A DNA stretch of 64,000 bases from Lysobacter sp. (lineage in GTDB: Bacteria; Pseudomonadota; Gammaproteobacteria; Xanthomonadales; Xanthomonadaceae): the NCBI GenBank assembly GCA_008015835.1, contig SSGH01000014.1, forward strand, positions 57,763 to 121,762. Direction: 5' to 3'. A program made the translations under genes and the position numbers. Shown piece after piece: positions 1 through 9,203 of the stretch; position 1 is the first letter of the stretch, and each line of letters begins with the position of its first letter. Below the pieces are notes generated by a model. It saw nothing but the letters and a program-made list of their open reading frames with translations, was not told the origin of the DNA and searched no databases.

Positions 1-258
1 ACGCCGTATTTCAGCCACATCATGGGCGGCTACGCGGCCGGCTATTACGCGTACATCTGGTCGGAAGTGCTCGACGCCGATAGCGTGGAATGGTTCAAGC
101 AGAACGGCGGCATGACCCGCGCCAACGGCGATCGGTTCCGCAACACGCTGTTGTCGCAAGGCGGCAGCAAGGACGCGATGCAGTTGTTCCGCGACTTCAC
201 CGGCAGCGAACCGTCGATCCAGCCGCTGCTGGAGCGCCGCGGCCTGACCGCGAAGTAA
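1..258 (+). CDS. dcp: Peptidyl-dipeptidase Dcp-type M3 metallopeptidase, C-terminal end (partial)
   Basis: Only the last 85 codons are present; the reading frame is open from base 1 and ends at TAA 256-258. The fragment has the stretch GGYAAGYYAYIWSEVLDAD, which is typical of the C-terminal catalytic lobe of M3 oligopeptidases (Dcp/OpdA), and the RFRNTLLSQGGSKDAM block found near their end. These zinc enzymes remove dipeptides or degrade oligopeptides. The HExxH zinc site lies upstream of the window. A strong hairpin terminator follows 26 bases after the stop. Dcp rather than OpdA is an inference from the tail sequence. Confidence 0.85.
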   Translation, partial: TPYFSHIMGGYAAGYYAYIWSEVLDADSVEWFKQNGGMTRANGDRFRNTLLSQGGSKDAMQLFRDFTGSEPSIQPLLERRGLTAK

Positions 259-283
259 GTTCTTCTCGAACGCTGCGACACCC

Positions 284-317
284 GACACCGCCCGATTCCG
301 ATCGGGCGGTGTCGTTT
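284..317 (+). terminator. Rho-independent terminator after the Dcp-like gene
   Basis: A perfect 13-bp stem (GACACCGCCCGAT with its complement) closes a TCCG loop and is followed by GTTTG. It lies between the stop at 258 and the sirtuin start at 401. Confidence 0.8.
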
Positions 318-400
318 GAGGCCAGCGCCGCGACGCAGCGTCGCTCGCCTTCCTGCCCTACCCGCCTCGCCTCGCGACCGCCTTTCACGTCATCGAAGCC

Positions 401-1261
401 ATGTCGCATCCCGCGCACGACCGCCTCGCATCGACATCGACACCGCGCGACGCCGCCGACGCGCTGCGCGACTGGCTCGATCGCGCGGGACGCGTGTTCG
501 TCATCACCGGCGCGGGCGTCAGCACCGCTTCGGGCATTCCCGACTATCGCGACGCCGACGGCGAATGGAAACGCACGCCGCCGGTCACCTATCAAGCCTT
601 CGTCGGCGACGCCGCGACCTATCGCCGCTACTGGGCGCGCAGTTTCGTCGGCTGGCCGATGTTTTCCAAAGCGCAGCCCAGCGCGGCGCATCGCGCCTTG
701 GCCGCTTGGCCGGGGAACGACCGCATCTCCGGGCTGATCACGCAGAACGTCGATGGCCTGCATCAACGCGCCGGCAGCGCGAACGTCATCGATCTGCACG
801 GCCGTTTGGATCGCGTAGTCTGCCTGTCCTGCGGCGCGGAACAAACCCGCGACGCGCTGCAGACGACGATGTCGCGCACGAACGCCGATTGGCGCTCGAA
901 CGAAGCGAGCGCGGCGCCGGACGGCGATGCCGATATCGATCTCGCGGCAGTCGCGCGATTCGCGCCGCCGCATTGCGCGGTCTGCGACGGCCTGCTGAAA
1001 CCCGACGTGGTGTTTTTCGGCGAGAACGTACCGCGCGCGCGTTACGCGCAAGCGCTCGCGGCGCTGGACGCCGCCGACGCGCTGCTCGCGGTGGGCTCGT
1101 CGCTGATGGTGTATTCGGGCTTCCGCTTCGCGCGCATGGCGCACGAGCGCGGATTGCCGGTCGCGATCCTCAACCGCGGCCGCACCCGCGCCGATGCGCT
1201 GGCGAGCTTGAAACTCGAAGCCGACTGCGGCGAAACGCTCGCCGCCGCGCTGCGCGACTGA
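401..1261 (+). CDS. Sir2-family NAD-dependent protein deacylase (sirtuin)
   Basis: A 286-residue sirtuin, which uses NAD to remove acyl groups from protein lysines and releases nicotinamide and O-acyl-ADP-ribose. Visible motifs are the NAD-binding GAGVSTASGIPDYR (37-50), TQNVDGLHQRAGS (114-126), the catalytic His133 in DLHG, four zinc cysteines (Cys141, Cys144, Cys192, Cys195) and the Rossmann strand ending in VGSSL (231-235). The long GIPDYRDADGEW segment and NVDGLHQRAGS resemble class II (SIRT4-like) sirtuins more than E. coli CobB, so the preferred acyl group is open. It is cytoplasmic and appears monocistronic, between a terminator and a convergent lipoprotein gene. The ribosome-binding site is weak. 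Confidence 0.9.
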   Translation: MSHPAHDRLASTSTPRDAADALRDWLDRAGRVFVITGAGVSTASGIPDYRDADGEWKRTPPVTYQAFVGDAATYRRYWARSFVGWPMFSKAQPSAAHRALAAWPGNDRISGLITQNVDGLHQRAGSANVIDLHGRLDRVVCLSCGAEQTRDALQTTMSRTNADWRSNEASAAPDGDADIDLAAVARFAPPHCAVCDGLLKPDVVFFGENVPRARYAQALAALDAADALLAVGSSLMVYSGFRFARMAHERGLPVAILNRGRTRADALASLKLEADCGETLAAALRD

Positions 1262-1289
1262 ACGGCGGCGGCGATCTCGCGACGATCGA

Positions 1290-2246
1290 TCAGGGCTTGC
1301 CGGCCGGCGCGGTCGTCGCGGGCGCTTCGAGTTCGGGCGCCGCGCCGGCCTGCGGCGCCACCGCGGGCGTCTTCGGCATCGGCGGAGCCTCGGTGGTGAA
1401 CATCGCGCGATATTCCGGCGCCAGCAGCGGCATCAGCATCGTGGCCGGCACTTCGACCGAGCGCGTGCCGTCCACGTACGGCCCCACCTGATACGGCGGG
1501 AACACGAACCGTAAGGCCATGATCTTGCCGTCTTCGGGCACCAGCACCGGTTCGAACCAGCGGAACGACAGCGGCTTGGGCTCGGTGCCGGTATCGATCA
1601 ATTTGCCGATCGCGCGCATGGTCTCGGCGCGCTCTTCGGGCGGCAGTTCGTCGGCGTCGATCCGCTGCGATAGCGCTGCGTGCAGTTGCTCGCGCACGTA
1701 ATCGGAAATCGGCCCCCATCCGGCCGGATCGGCCAGCAGCGTGTCCGCGCGCATCATCTTGTTGGCCTGCGGCAACCACACGTAACGGGCGGTGATCGGC
1801 ACGCTGTGCGCGCCGCCCAGGAAACTGCTGCCGTCGGCGGCTACCGCCACCAATTGCGGGCTTTCCGCCAGCAGGGCGAAGTTCAAGGTGAGGTCGTAGG
1901 GAACGGTCTGCTTCTGCGGGTCGGTCTCGGCGACCGCCTTCATCAGGTCCTGACGCGCCGCTTCGGCGAAACGCTGCAGCTCCGCCGCCAGCGCAGGATA
2001 TTTGACGGCGGCCGGCGGGTAGCTGATCCCCACGATGAAGCGCGGGTCGGTTTGGATCACGTCTTTCAATTCAACCGGAGCCGGTGCGGGCGTTTGCGCG
2101 GCGGCCGGCGGCGCGGGCGCCTCGGACGCGGTTTCGGCCTCTTTTTTACAGGCGGTCAGCAACGAAGAAGACAGCAAGGTAGCGACCAAAGCGGCGGCGG
2201 ACAGTGCGCGAGCGGCGCGGGCGGGCGTGGAGGACATCGGAGTCAT
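1290..2246 (-). CDS. DUF3298-like (RsiV-type) lipoprotein
   Basis: A secreted lipoprotein. The signal peptide ends in lipobox LLTAC followed by KKE, then a Pro/Ala-rich linker and a globular domain. The C-terminal half resembles the DUF3298 fold (GGAHS near the middle, then ALRFVFPPYQVGPYVDG). DUF3298 is shared by RsiV anti-sigma factors and uncharacterised envelope proteins, but no transmembrane anti-sigma region is present here. I chose the ATG at 2246 because GGAAGGGAG lies about eight bases upstream; the in-frame ATG at 2264 lacks a binding site. The last 30 residues are Ala/Pro-rich. The molecular role is unknown. Confidence 0.75.
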   Translation of the reverse strand: MTPMSSTPARAARALSAAALVATLLSSSLLTACKKEAETASEAPAPPAAAQTPAPAPVELKDVIQTDPRFIVGISYPPAAVKYPALAAELQRFAEAARQDLMKAVAETDPQKQTVPYDLTLNFALLAESPQLVAVAADGSSFLGGAHSVPITARYVWLPQANKMMRADTLLADPAGWGPISDYVREQLHAALSQRIDADELPPEERAETMRAIGKLIDTGTEPKPLSFRWFEPVLVPEDGKIMALRFVFPPYQVGPYVDGTRSVEVPATMLMPLLAPEYRAMFTTEAPPMPKTPAVAPQAGAAPELEAPATTAPAGKP

Positions 2247-2342
2247 GGCGGTACTCCCTTCCATGGGGGGAAGGATCGGGAACGGGAGATGTAGGGCGAT
2301 GTTAAATCAATTCGGCGACGGGAAAGGCCGAACGCCCATACG

Positions 2343-2372
2343 AAAAAGCCCCGGGCGCGAACGCCCGGGGCT
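2343..2372 (-). terminator. Rho-independent terminator of the first cold-shock gene
   Basis: An 11-bp stem (AGCCCCGGGCG with its complement) has a tetraloop. On the minus strand it is followed by a run of T, just downstream of the csp stop at 2393. Confidence 0.85.
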
Positions 2373-2392
2373 CGTGTTTCGAGCGAAGCGAC

Positions 2393-2602
2393 TTACAGCG
2401 CCTGCACTTCGTCGGCCTGCAGGCCTTTCTGGCCCTGCACGACCTTGAAGGTGACCTTCTGGCCTTCCTTCAAGGACTTGAAGCCGGTGCCTTGGATCGA
2501 GCGGAAATGGACGAAGAGGTCTTGGCCGTTTTCCGGGGTGATGAAACCGAAACCTTTGGCGTCGTTGAACCACTTCACGGTGCCGCTCTGACGATCGGAC
2601 AT
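2393..2602 (-). CDS. csp: Cold-shock domain protein (CspA family), copy 1
   Basis: A 69-residue single cold-shock domain. RNP1 is KGFGFI (16-21) and RNP2 is LFVHF. These OB-fold proteins bind single-stranded RNA and DNA and act as RNA chaperones. The start at 2602 has AGGAG upstream. It differs from the neighbouring upstream copy (2736-2945) at only three residues (Phe18/Tyr, Asn25/Thr, Ala68/Pro), so the pair is a recent tandem duplication. Each copy has its own terminator. Only about 85 bases separate this start from the other copy's terminator, so a promoter for copy 1, if separate, must lie there. Confidence 0.95.
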   Translation of the reverse strand: MSDRQSGTVKWFNDAKGFGFITPENGQDLFVHFRSIQGTGFKSLKEGQKVTFKVVQGQKGLQADEVQAL

Positions 2603-2687
2603 GGGGATTGCTCCTGAAGATGTATGCGGGATGACGGGGGCGAGAACCGAAGCGAATCGAGGGCGCCGACGTCGTTGGGACAGACGT

Positions 2688-2714
2688 AAAACCCCGGACG
2701 CGAACGTCCGGGGT
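2688..2714 (-). terminator. Rho-independent terminator of the second cold-shock gene
   Basis: A 10-bp stem (ACCCCGGACG with its complement) with a tetraloop is followed on the minus strand by TTTTA. It lies between the two tandem csp genes and uncouples them transcriptionally. Confidence 0.8.
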
Positions 2715-2735
2715 CGGAGAGTTGTGCGACCTGAG

Positions 2736-2945
2736 TTACAGCGGCTGCACTTCGTCGGCTTGCAGGCCCTTCTGGCCCTGCACGACTTTGAAGGTGACCT
2801 TCTGGCCTTCCTTCAACGACTTGAAGCCGGTGCCCTGGATCGAGCGGAAATGCACGAACAGATCCTGGCCGGTTTCCGGGGTGATAAAGCCGTAGCCCTT
2901 GGCATCGTTGAACCACTTGACGGTGCCGCTCTGACGATCGGACAT
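2736..2945 (-). CDS. csp: Cold-shock domain protein (CspA family), copy 2
   Basis: A 69-residue cold-shock domain with RNP1 KGYGFI and RNP2 LFVHF, an RNA chaperone like copy 1. The start at 2945 follows GAGGAGTAA with good spacing. About 790 bases without a convincing gene lie upstream, which leaves room for the long structured 5' leader typical of cold-inducible csp transcripts. I did not identify a specific cold-box motif. Confidence 0.95.
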   Translation of the reverse strand: MSDRQSGTVKWFNDAKGYGFITPETGQDLFVHFRSIQGTGFKSLKEGQKVTFKVVQGQKGLQADEVQPL

Positions 2946-3738
2946 GGGTGTTACTCCTCACTTTCAACAGTTGGTGGATACACGGAGCCTTTCGGCGCCG
3001 CGACTGTCTAGCCAGGGGTAACGCGAACGATGAGTGGATCGTCTGGGCCGGCGGGCGGGCGAGCTTGCGCTCGGTTCCGCAACGCCTTTCGAGCGGCCGT
3101 TTCCGGCGTGCAAACCTTGGATCTACCGCATCGGGCCACGATGTACCGTGATCCCGCTTGGAACAGTACGCGCACCTTACACCACAACGGGGGCGTTTTG
3201 TGAAGCGGGTCCGGGAACTTTTTTCGCCTCGAGCGGTAGCGAATCGACGAACGGCAAGCCCCGGCCGGCCGGGCTTTGCGGGCTCGTTCGGGCTCGGTAA
3301 AGGCGCTCCAGTCGACGCTCGCGCGATCAACCCAACCCGCAGGCGGCGGACCTGAACGTAAGCGCTTGATTCGTGAGGCGCGAGCTCCGTCCGTGGCCCG
3401 CCCCCCGATTCGGCCAACCGCACATTTCGACACGCGAGAGGATCGCGGTCGCCGAGCCGCATGCCGCAAGCGCACCCGACGGCCCCATCGCGCACAGCAC
3501 GCTTCGCCCGACTCATCCCCGAGCGGCGACGGCTTCGTTTTCGGCCCGTATCGCGACACCGTCCACGCGCGTCGATCATGGACGCGTTGTGACCGCTTAC
3601 GTCACTCGATCGAATCGCTGGGGGTCGAAATGATTGGCACGATCTCTGCTTCGATGTCCTTGCGCTCGCGGAGCGCCCGCGTTTCGGCTCTCGGCCGCCG
3701 CGGCCCGAACCGCTTACTCACAACGCAGGAGACGACCG
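2946..3738. other. Intergenic region with no supported gene
   Basis: About 790 bases separate the csp pair from the small gene at 3739. Open frames here lack ribosome-binding sites and recognisable protein sequence. It must contain the csp promoter and leader on the minus strand and a promoter for 3739-3921 on the plus strand, but I could not place either with confidence. Confidence 0.5.
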
Positions 3739-3921
3739 ATGGACATTGCGATCGACACGGCCGTCACGGACGATGACACCGTCGTTTACCGCCTTTTCGA
3801 TTTGGCGCGCAACGGCGATACCGACAGCCGCGAATTCATTCAACTCGGCCATCTGGTTTCCGACCGTTTGGAAAAGACCTACGGCAGCGAAATCTTGCCG
3901 CTGCGGCATTTGGCGGCCTGA
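3739..3921 (+). CDS. Small hypothetical protein, 60 residues
   Basis: A short gene beginning MDIAIDTAVTDDDTVV. The ATG is preceded by GCAGGAGACGACCG, a strong Shine-Dalgarno at good spacing, which is the main support for it being real. The product is acidic at the N-terminus and probably helical after residue 15 (YRLFDLARNG, then HLVSDRLEKTYG). It has no signal peptide, membrane segment or cysteine. The sequence looks like an intact soluble small protein, perhaps an adaptor, but I recognise no family. It stands alone, convergent with the rhomboid gene. Confidence 0.6.
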   Translation: MDIAIDTAVTDDDTVVYRLFDLARNGDTDSREFIQLGHLVSDRLEKTYGSEILPLRHLAA

Positions 3922-4032
3922 GCGAAGAACGCCGCGACGCATCGATCCGCACGACGGATCGGTGCGCGCGTCGGCGAATTCGCTCGAATCGATCCGCTCG
4001 GCCGCGAAGCCCATCGCTTCGCGGCGATACGA

Positions 4033-4653
4033 TTACGGCGATAAGCCGGGGTGCATCAGCGTTTCCACGAAATGCGGGCCGAGCCGCGGCTCGACCGCGA
4101 GCGCGAAGAGGATGCCGTAGACCGCGCCCCACAAATGGGCGCTATGGTTGATGTTGTCGCCGCCTTTCTTATCCATCCAGATGCTGTAGGCGACGTACAG
4201 CACGGCGAACACGATCGCCGGCAGCGGCACGATGAAGAACAGCAGCAAGGTCGACCACGGCGACAACAGCACCGACGAGAACAGCACGGCCGAGACCGCG
4301 CCCGAGGCGCCGAGACTGCGGTAGCGCGCATCGCGCCGATGACGCAGGAACGTCGGCAGAATCGCGATCACGATCGCCGACAGATAAAAGGCCAAATAAC
4401 CGATCGACCCGATCCGTTGCGCGAAAAAGCCTTCCATCGCCGCGCCGAACGAATACAGCGTCACCATATTCACGACCAGATGCACGCCGTTGGCGTGGAT
4501 GAAGCCATGCGAAACCAGACGATCGTATTGGCGCTGACGGTCGATCGCCGGCGGCCACAGGATCAGACGATCGAACAGCCGCGTGCGCTCCCAGGCCTGC
4601 CAGGAGATCAAGCACGTGATCGCGACCAGCAGCAGAGTGATCGGGGCGTTCAT
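4033..4653 (-). CDS. Rhomboid-family intramembrane serine protease
   Basis: A 206-residue six-helix membrane protein. Catalytic Ser117 sits in GASG (115-118) and its partner His173 in SAHLWGA, giving the Ser-His dyad that cleaves transmembrane helices inside the bilayer. The helix-2 HxxxN motif (His58, Asn62 in HLVVNM), which shapes the oxyanion hole, is intact. There is no N-terminal cytoplasmic domain, so it is the minimal GlpG-type core. It is followed by the POT transporter gene on the same strand after 36 bases in genome order, but the transporter is transcribed first. Substrate unknown. Confidence 0.9.
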   Translation of the reverse strand: MNAPITLLLVAITCLISWQAWERTRLFDRLILWPPAIDRQRQYDRLVSHGFIHANGVHLVVNMVTLYSFGAAMEGFFAQRIGSIGYLAFYLSAIVIAILPTFLRHRRDARYRSLGASGAVSAVLFSSVLLSPWSTLLLFFIVPLPAIVFAVLYVAYSIWMDKKGGDNINHSAHLWGAVYGILFALAVEPRLGPHFVETLMHPGLSP

Positions 4654-4689
4654 ATCTCTGTTGTCCGAGCGAAGCGGCGGTAGGCGCGA

Positions 4690-6315
4690 TCAGGCTTCAC
4701 GGTAGTAGTCCTGCACCGGATAGCGGCGTGCGTACCACGCGAACACGAGCGCGGCGACGAAGGCGAAACCGGCGAAGAAGAACATCAGGAATGCGTTCTC
4801 GCTGAGGCCGGTCGATGCGATCTGGGTTTTCATCGCTTCGCTCTTCACACCGGCGTTAGTCAACAGCACCCAAACGTTGCCGAACGTCACCGACAGCATC
4901 CAGAAGCTCATGATCACGCCTTTCATCGTCGGCGGCGATTGACTGTACGCGAATTCCAAACCGGTCGCGGACACCAGCACTTCGCCGAACGTGAGCAGCG
5001 CGTACGGCGCGATCTGCCAGGCGAGCGACACCGGATCGCCGCCGTCGATCCAAAGCTGGATGATGCCCGCCACCACCCACGCCAAGCCCGAAAACCCGAT
5101 GCCGAAGCCCATGCGGCGCAGCGCGGTGACTTTGAAGCCCAGTTTGGTCAGCAGCGGATACAGCACGAGGTTGTTGAACGGAATCAGCAGCATCACCAAC
5201 AGCGGGTTCAACGCCTGCATTTGGCCGGCGTCTTTCACCAGCCAACTCGGCCACCACCATTCGTCGTGCGGCAACACCATCGCCTTGCCCTGCAGCACCC
5301 AGGTCGAGGCCTTTTGATCGAACAGCGACCAGAACGGACTGACGATAGCGAACACGATGAGAATGCGCAGCACCGCGCGCACGCCGTCCACCGCCGCATC
5401 CGGATGCGCGCCGCGCGCGCGTTCGAGCTGCAGCGCGGTGCCGACGCCGCCGAACAGCAGCACCGAGCCGAGCGCCAGACAGAACGTCGGCACGAAGCCC
5501 AGGCTTTCCGGCCACCACGGGGCCGCGGTGGCCCAGCCGCCGAGCAGCACTACGGCGAGCGCCGCGCCGAACGCCGCGACGTAGGTGCCGCCGCCCGGGC
5601 CGGCCCCGCCGCCGCGCAGCGCGGTCTTGACCACGTTCATGAAGGAATGCGGATCCGGCGGCGACGGCGGCACGTTCACGTACGTGGCGCGGCCGGCCCA
5701 GAAGATGATCGTCGCGATGAACATCAAGACGCCGGGCACGCCGAACGCGACCGCCGGACCGAATTCGCGCAGCAGCAGCGGCATCAGCAGCGATGCGAAG
5801 AACGAACCGAAATTGATCGTCCAATAGAACGCGTCGTAAACGATTTTCGCCAGGTGCTTGTTGTGCTGCGTGAATTGATCGCCGACGAACGACGACACCA
5901 ACGGTTTGATGCCGCCGGAGCCCAACGCGATCAAAAACAACCCCGTGTAGAAGCCCGTGCGATTGCTTTCGAAGAGCGCTAAACAGGCGTGGCCCACGCA
6001 GTACAACAGGGACAGCCAGAGGATCGTGTGGTACTTGCCGAAGAAACGGTCCGACAGCCAGCCGCCGAGCAGCGGAAAGAAATACACGCCGATGACGAAG
6101 CTGTGGAAGACCTCCTTGGCCATGCCCTCGCGCTCGGCTTCGGGCAGGTAGCCCAACAGCACGCTGCCGGCGAGAAACGAGACCAGGATGTTGCGCATCC
6201 CGTAGAAACTGAAACGCTCGCAGGCCTCGTTGCCGATGATGAAGGGAATCTGCTTCGGCATCTTCGCCGAAGCGTCTCGAGCGGCGGGCGCGCCGGCATC
6301 TGCGTGTGCGGTCAT
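4690..6315 (-). CDS. Proton-dependent oligopeptide transporter (POT/PTR2 family)
   Basis: A 541-residue major-facilitator protein with about 12-14 membrane helices that imports di- and tripeptides with protons. Family hallmarks are ExxERF near the N-terminus (GNEACERFSFYGMR), the loop YFFPLLGGWLSDRFFGKYHT, and the PTR2 signature DAFYWTINFGS. The start at 6315 has AGGGGAT about nine bases upstream. The next gene in the direction of transcription is the rhomboid protease, 36 bases after the stop, so the two may be cotranscribed. The window also carries a dipeptidyl peptidase (Dcp) and an M14 carboxypeptidase that could supply peptides. Confidence 0.92.
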   Translation of the reverse strand: MTAHADAGAPAARDASAKMPKQIPFIIGNEACERFSFYGMRNILVSFLAGSVLLGYLPEAEREGMAKEVFHSFVIGVYFFPLLGGWLSDRFFGKYHTILWLSLLYCVGHACLALFESNRTGFYTGLFLIALGSGGIKPLVSSFVGDQFTQHNKHLAKIVYDAFYWTINFGSFFASLLMPLLLREFGPAVAFGVPGVLMFIATIIFWAGRATYVNVPPSPPDPHSFMNVVKTALRGGGAGPGGGTYVAAFGAALAVVLLGGWATAAPWWPESLGFVPTFCLALGSVLLFGGVGTALQLERARGAHPDAAVDGVRAVLRILIVFAIVSPFWSLFDQKASTWVLQGKAMVLPHDEWWWPSWLVKDAGQMQALNPLLVMLLIPFNNLVLYPLLTKLGFKVTALRRMGFGIGFSGLAWVVAGIIQLWIDGGDPVSLAWQIAPYALLTFGEVLVSATGLEFAYSQSPPTMKGVIMSFWMLSVTFGNVWVLLTNAGVKSEAMKTQIASTGLSENAFLMFFFAGFAFVAALVFAWYARRYPVQDYYREA

Positions 6316-6515
6316 CGGATCGGAATCCCCTGATTCGGTGCTGAGAACGGCAGCGGTTCGGTCGCGTCGAGTCCCTTGAGCGGGTTCGGCGCGAGCCGTC
6401 GAGGGTACCCGAATTCGCGCGCCTTATCCCGAACGCAGGCGGAACGACGCCGTCGCGCGTTAGGCCGCTTCGACGAGGGCCCCGCAGCGGAGCGGCCGCG
6501 CGTCGCGCGCGGGGC

Positions 6516-7148
6516 TCAAGGCCATTCGGTCAGGCCTTCGCGCGCATACAAGGTCGCGAACGACGGCCGCGCGGCCATCGCGCTCGCCAACGCGGCGAGA
6601 TGCGGCCACGTCGTGGCCGGCCGCGGCATATTGCGCGACCACCGCATCAGCATCGTCAGGTAGAAATCGGCGGCGGTGCGCGTGTCGCCCAGCAAGTACG
6701 GACCGTGCGCAGCGAGATGCGCATCGATCCGCGCCCAATGCGCGCCGAGTCGCTCGCCCAACCGTTCGCGCACCGCATCGGCCTGGGCTTCGCCCGCGGG
6801 TTCGTGCGGATACCACCACTGCCGCAACAGCGGTTGCACCATGTTCGCCAGATTGAACATCCACTGCAGATACGCCGCGCGCGTCGGATCGTCGGCCGAC
6901 GGCGCGAGCCCCGCTTGCGGGAAGGCCTCCGCTAAATGCATCGCCATCGCTGCCGCTTCGTAATGCGGCGTGCCGTCGATCGACAAGGTCGGCACCACGC
7001 CGTTCGGATTCATCGCCAAATACTCCGGGCGCTTGTGCTCGCCCGACGCGGTATCGACCTTCACCAGCGTATGCGGCGCATCGGTTTCGATCAGCAGCCA
7101 ATGCACCAGCAAGCTGGCCGAACCGGGCGAATAGAACAAGGTGTACAT
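6516..7148 (-). CDS. Glutathione S-transferase family protein
   Basis: A 210-residue protein beginning MYTLFYSPGSASLLVHW. It has the N-terminal thioredoxin-like GST domain, with the cis-proline region GVVPTL and the glutathione gamma-glutamyl contact near YEAAAMAMHL, then an all-helical C-terminal domain ending LYAREGLTEWP. Ser residues at 7 and 10 are candidates for activating glutathione. The ATG at 7148 was chosen because the thioredoxin fold begins immediately after it; the open frame extends further upstream without homology. The substrate cannot be deduced. It is divergent from the M14 peptidase gene. Confidence 0.88.
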   Translation of the reverse strand: MYTLFYSPGSASLLVHWLLIETDAPHTLVKVDTASGEHKRPEYLAMNPNGVVPTLSIDGTPHYEAAAMAMHLAEAFPQAGLAPSADDPTRAAYLQWMFNLANMVQPLLRQWWYPHEPAGEAQADAVRERLGERLGAHWARIDAHLAAHGPYLLGDTRTAADFYLTMLMRWSRNMPRPATTWPHLAALASAMAARPSFATLYAREGLTEWP

Positions 7149-7340
7149 ACGAATCGCGCTCCTCGCGTTGCGCCGATGGCGGCGACGGGCCGCCATCTTC
7201 GCATAGACCGCATCGCAGGCACGCCGCATCGCATCGCGCACGATTCGGGCGCTGGAACTCTCCGTCGCCGCCGCGCGCCACGTCCGGCATAGCGCTCGCC
7301 CGCGGCGCACGGCACAATCGGCATTCGTTATCCGCCTCCG

Positions 7341-9161
7341 ATGCTTTCGCCGATGCCCTTGCCCACTCGTCTCGCCGCCGCGCTCGTAACGACGCTCGCT
7401 CTCGCGCTTAGCGCCCCGCTGTCGACCCATGCCGCGAAACGCGGCGATACGCCCCGCGACGATGCGCTGACCACGCTCGCCGAGCGCAGCGGTTATGCGC
7501 GCACCGGCCGTTACGACGAAACCATCGCGCTCTGCGGCGCGTTCGCGGCGCGTTATCCGGAGCGCGTGCGCTGCACGGAGTTCGGCGTCACGCCCGAAGG
7601 CCGGCCGATGAAAGCGCTGGTCGTCACCGCGACCGGCGCGTTCGACGCCGCCGCCGCGCGCGCTGCGAACACCCCGGTGCTGTTGATCCAGGGCGGCATC
7701 CACGCCGGCGAAATCGACGGCAAGGACGCGGGATTTTTGGCCTTACGCGAGATTCTCGAAGGCAAGGCCGCGCGCGGCGCGCTCGACAAGGTCGTGCTGA
7801 TCTTCGTGCCGGTATTCAACGTCGACGGCCACGAGCGTTTCAAGGCGTGGAACCGCCCGAACCAAAACGGCCCGGCGGAAATGGGCTGGCGCACCACCGC
7901 GCAGAACTACAATCTCAATCGCGATTACGCCAAAGCCGATACGCCGGAAATGCAGGCGATGTTGGCGCTGGCGAACGCGTGGGATCCGATCGCCGTCGTG
8001 GATCTGCACGTCACCGACGGCGCGAAATTCGAGCACGATATCTCGATCATCGTCGAACCCATCGACGCGAGCGACCCGGGCCTGCGTCCCGCTGGTCGCG
8101 CGTTCCGCGACGAGACCATCGCCGCGCTGACCGCGCAGGGCTCGCTGCCGGTACCGTTCTACCCGTCCTTCGACACCAGCGACGATCCGTCGTCGGGGTT
8201 CACCCACGGCGTGGCGCCGCCGCGGTTTTCGACCGGCTATTTCCACCTGCGCAATCGTTTGGGCATGTTAGTGGAAACGCATTCGTGGAAGGATTATCCG
8301 ACGCGCGTACGGATCACCCGCAACACCTTCATCGCCGCGCTGGAATCGACGGCGCGCCACGGCGCCAGGTGGCGCGCGCTGGCCGACGAGGCCGATCGCG
8401 CGGCGAGCGTATTGGCCGGGCAACCGGTGGCCTTGGACTACGTCACCGCGAAGACCAGCCGCATCATCGATTTCCGCGGCTACGCCTACACGCGGACGCC
8501 GTCGGAAGTGTCCGGCGCGCTGATGACGCGCTACGACGACACCAAACCGCAGATATGGAAGCTGCCGCTGCGCGACGAGATCGCGCCGGGGCGCACGGTG
8601 CCCGCACCGAAAGCCGGCTATCTGGTGCCCGCCGCGCACGCGGACACGGTCGCTCGCAAACTCGCCGTGCACGCCATCGAATTCGTGCGCTTGAATCGCG
8701 CGCCCGCGACGAGTCGCGTCGAGAGTTTCCGCGCCGAGAAGACCACGTATTCGCCCGGCACGGTCGAAGGCCGCCATCGCTTGAGCGTGGAAGGCCGCTG
8801 GACCTCGGACGACCGTCCGCTCGGCTCGGGCGCGCTGTACGTGCCGATCGCGCAGCCGAAAGCGCGCCTCGTCATGGCCCTGCTCGAACCGCAGGCGCCG
8901 GATTCGCTGCTGGCTTGGGGCGGCTTCAACAACGCCTTCGAGCAAAAGGAATACATGGAAGACTACGTGGCCGAAGACGTGGCCCGCGACATGCTGGCGA
9001 ACGATCCGGCGCTGCGCGCGGAATTCGAGCGCAAATTGAAGGACGATGCCGCCTTCGCGGCTGACCCCGCTCAACGCTTGGAATTCTTCTATCGCCGACA
9101 CAGCGCCTGGGACGAACGCTTCGGCTTGTATCCGATTTTCCGCACCGACGTCGCGCCGTGA
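7341..9161 (+). CDS. Secreted M14-family zinc carboxypeptidase
   Basis: A 606-residue exported peptidase with an N-terminal signal peptide of about 32 residues ending near THAA. The M14 zinc ligands are visible: His121 and Glu124 in HAGEIDGKD, and His223 in VDLHVTDG. The substrate-binding NLNRDYAK lies between them (192-199). The acidic residue of ETHSWKDYPTRV is the probable catalytic glutamate region. The remaining C-terminal 250 residues are an extension seen in large periplasmic M14 proteins. Two ATGs, 7341 and 7353, are possible starts, neither with a clear Shine-Dalgarno. Confidence 0.88.
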   Translation: MLSPMPLPTRLAAALVTTLALALSAPLSTHAAKRGDTPRDDALTTLAERSGYARTGRYDETIALCGAFAARYPERVRCTEFGVTPEGRPMKALVVTATGAFDAAAARAANTPVLLIQGGIHAGEIDGKDAGFLALREILEGKAARGALDKVVLIFVPVFNVDGHERFKAWNRPNQNGPAEMGWRTTAQNYNLNRDYAKADTPEMQAMLALANAWDPIAVVDLHVTDGAKFEHDISIIVEPIDASDPGLRPAGRAFRDETIAALTAQGSLPVPFYPSFDTSDDPSSGFTHGVAPPRFSTGYFHLRNRLGMLVETHSWKDYPTRVRITRNTFIAALESTARHGARWRALADEADRAASVLAGQPVALDYVTAKTSRIIDFRGYAYTRTPSEVSGALMTRYDDTKPQIWKLPLRDEIAPGRTVPAPKAGYLVPAAHADTVARKLAVHAIEFVRLNRAPATSRVESFRAEKTTYSPGTVEGRHRLSVEGRWTSDDRPLGSGALYVPIAQPKARLVMALLEPQAPDSLLAWGGFNNAFEQKEYMEDYVAEDVARDMLANDPALRAEFERKLKDDAAFAADPAQRLEFFYRRHSAWDERFGLYPIFRTDVAP

Positions 9162-9203
9162 TCATTGCGCGATCGTCAGCATGATCGCAGCGTCGAAGCG
9201 CGC

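Noticed and set aside
2264..2268. The ATG at 2264 as start of the DUF3298-like lipoprotein
   Set aside because: Only the ATG at 2246 is preceded by a purine-rich binding site at good spacing, and the signal peptide reads well from it.
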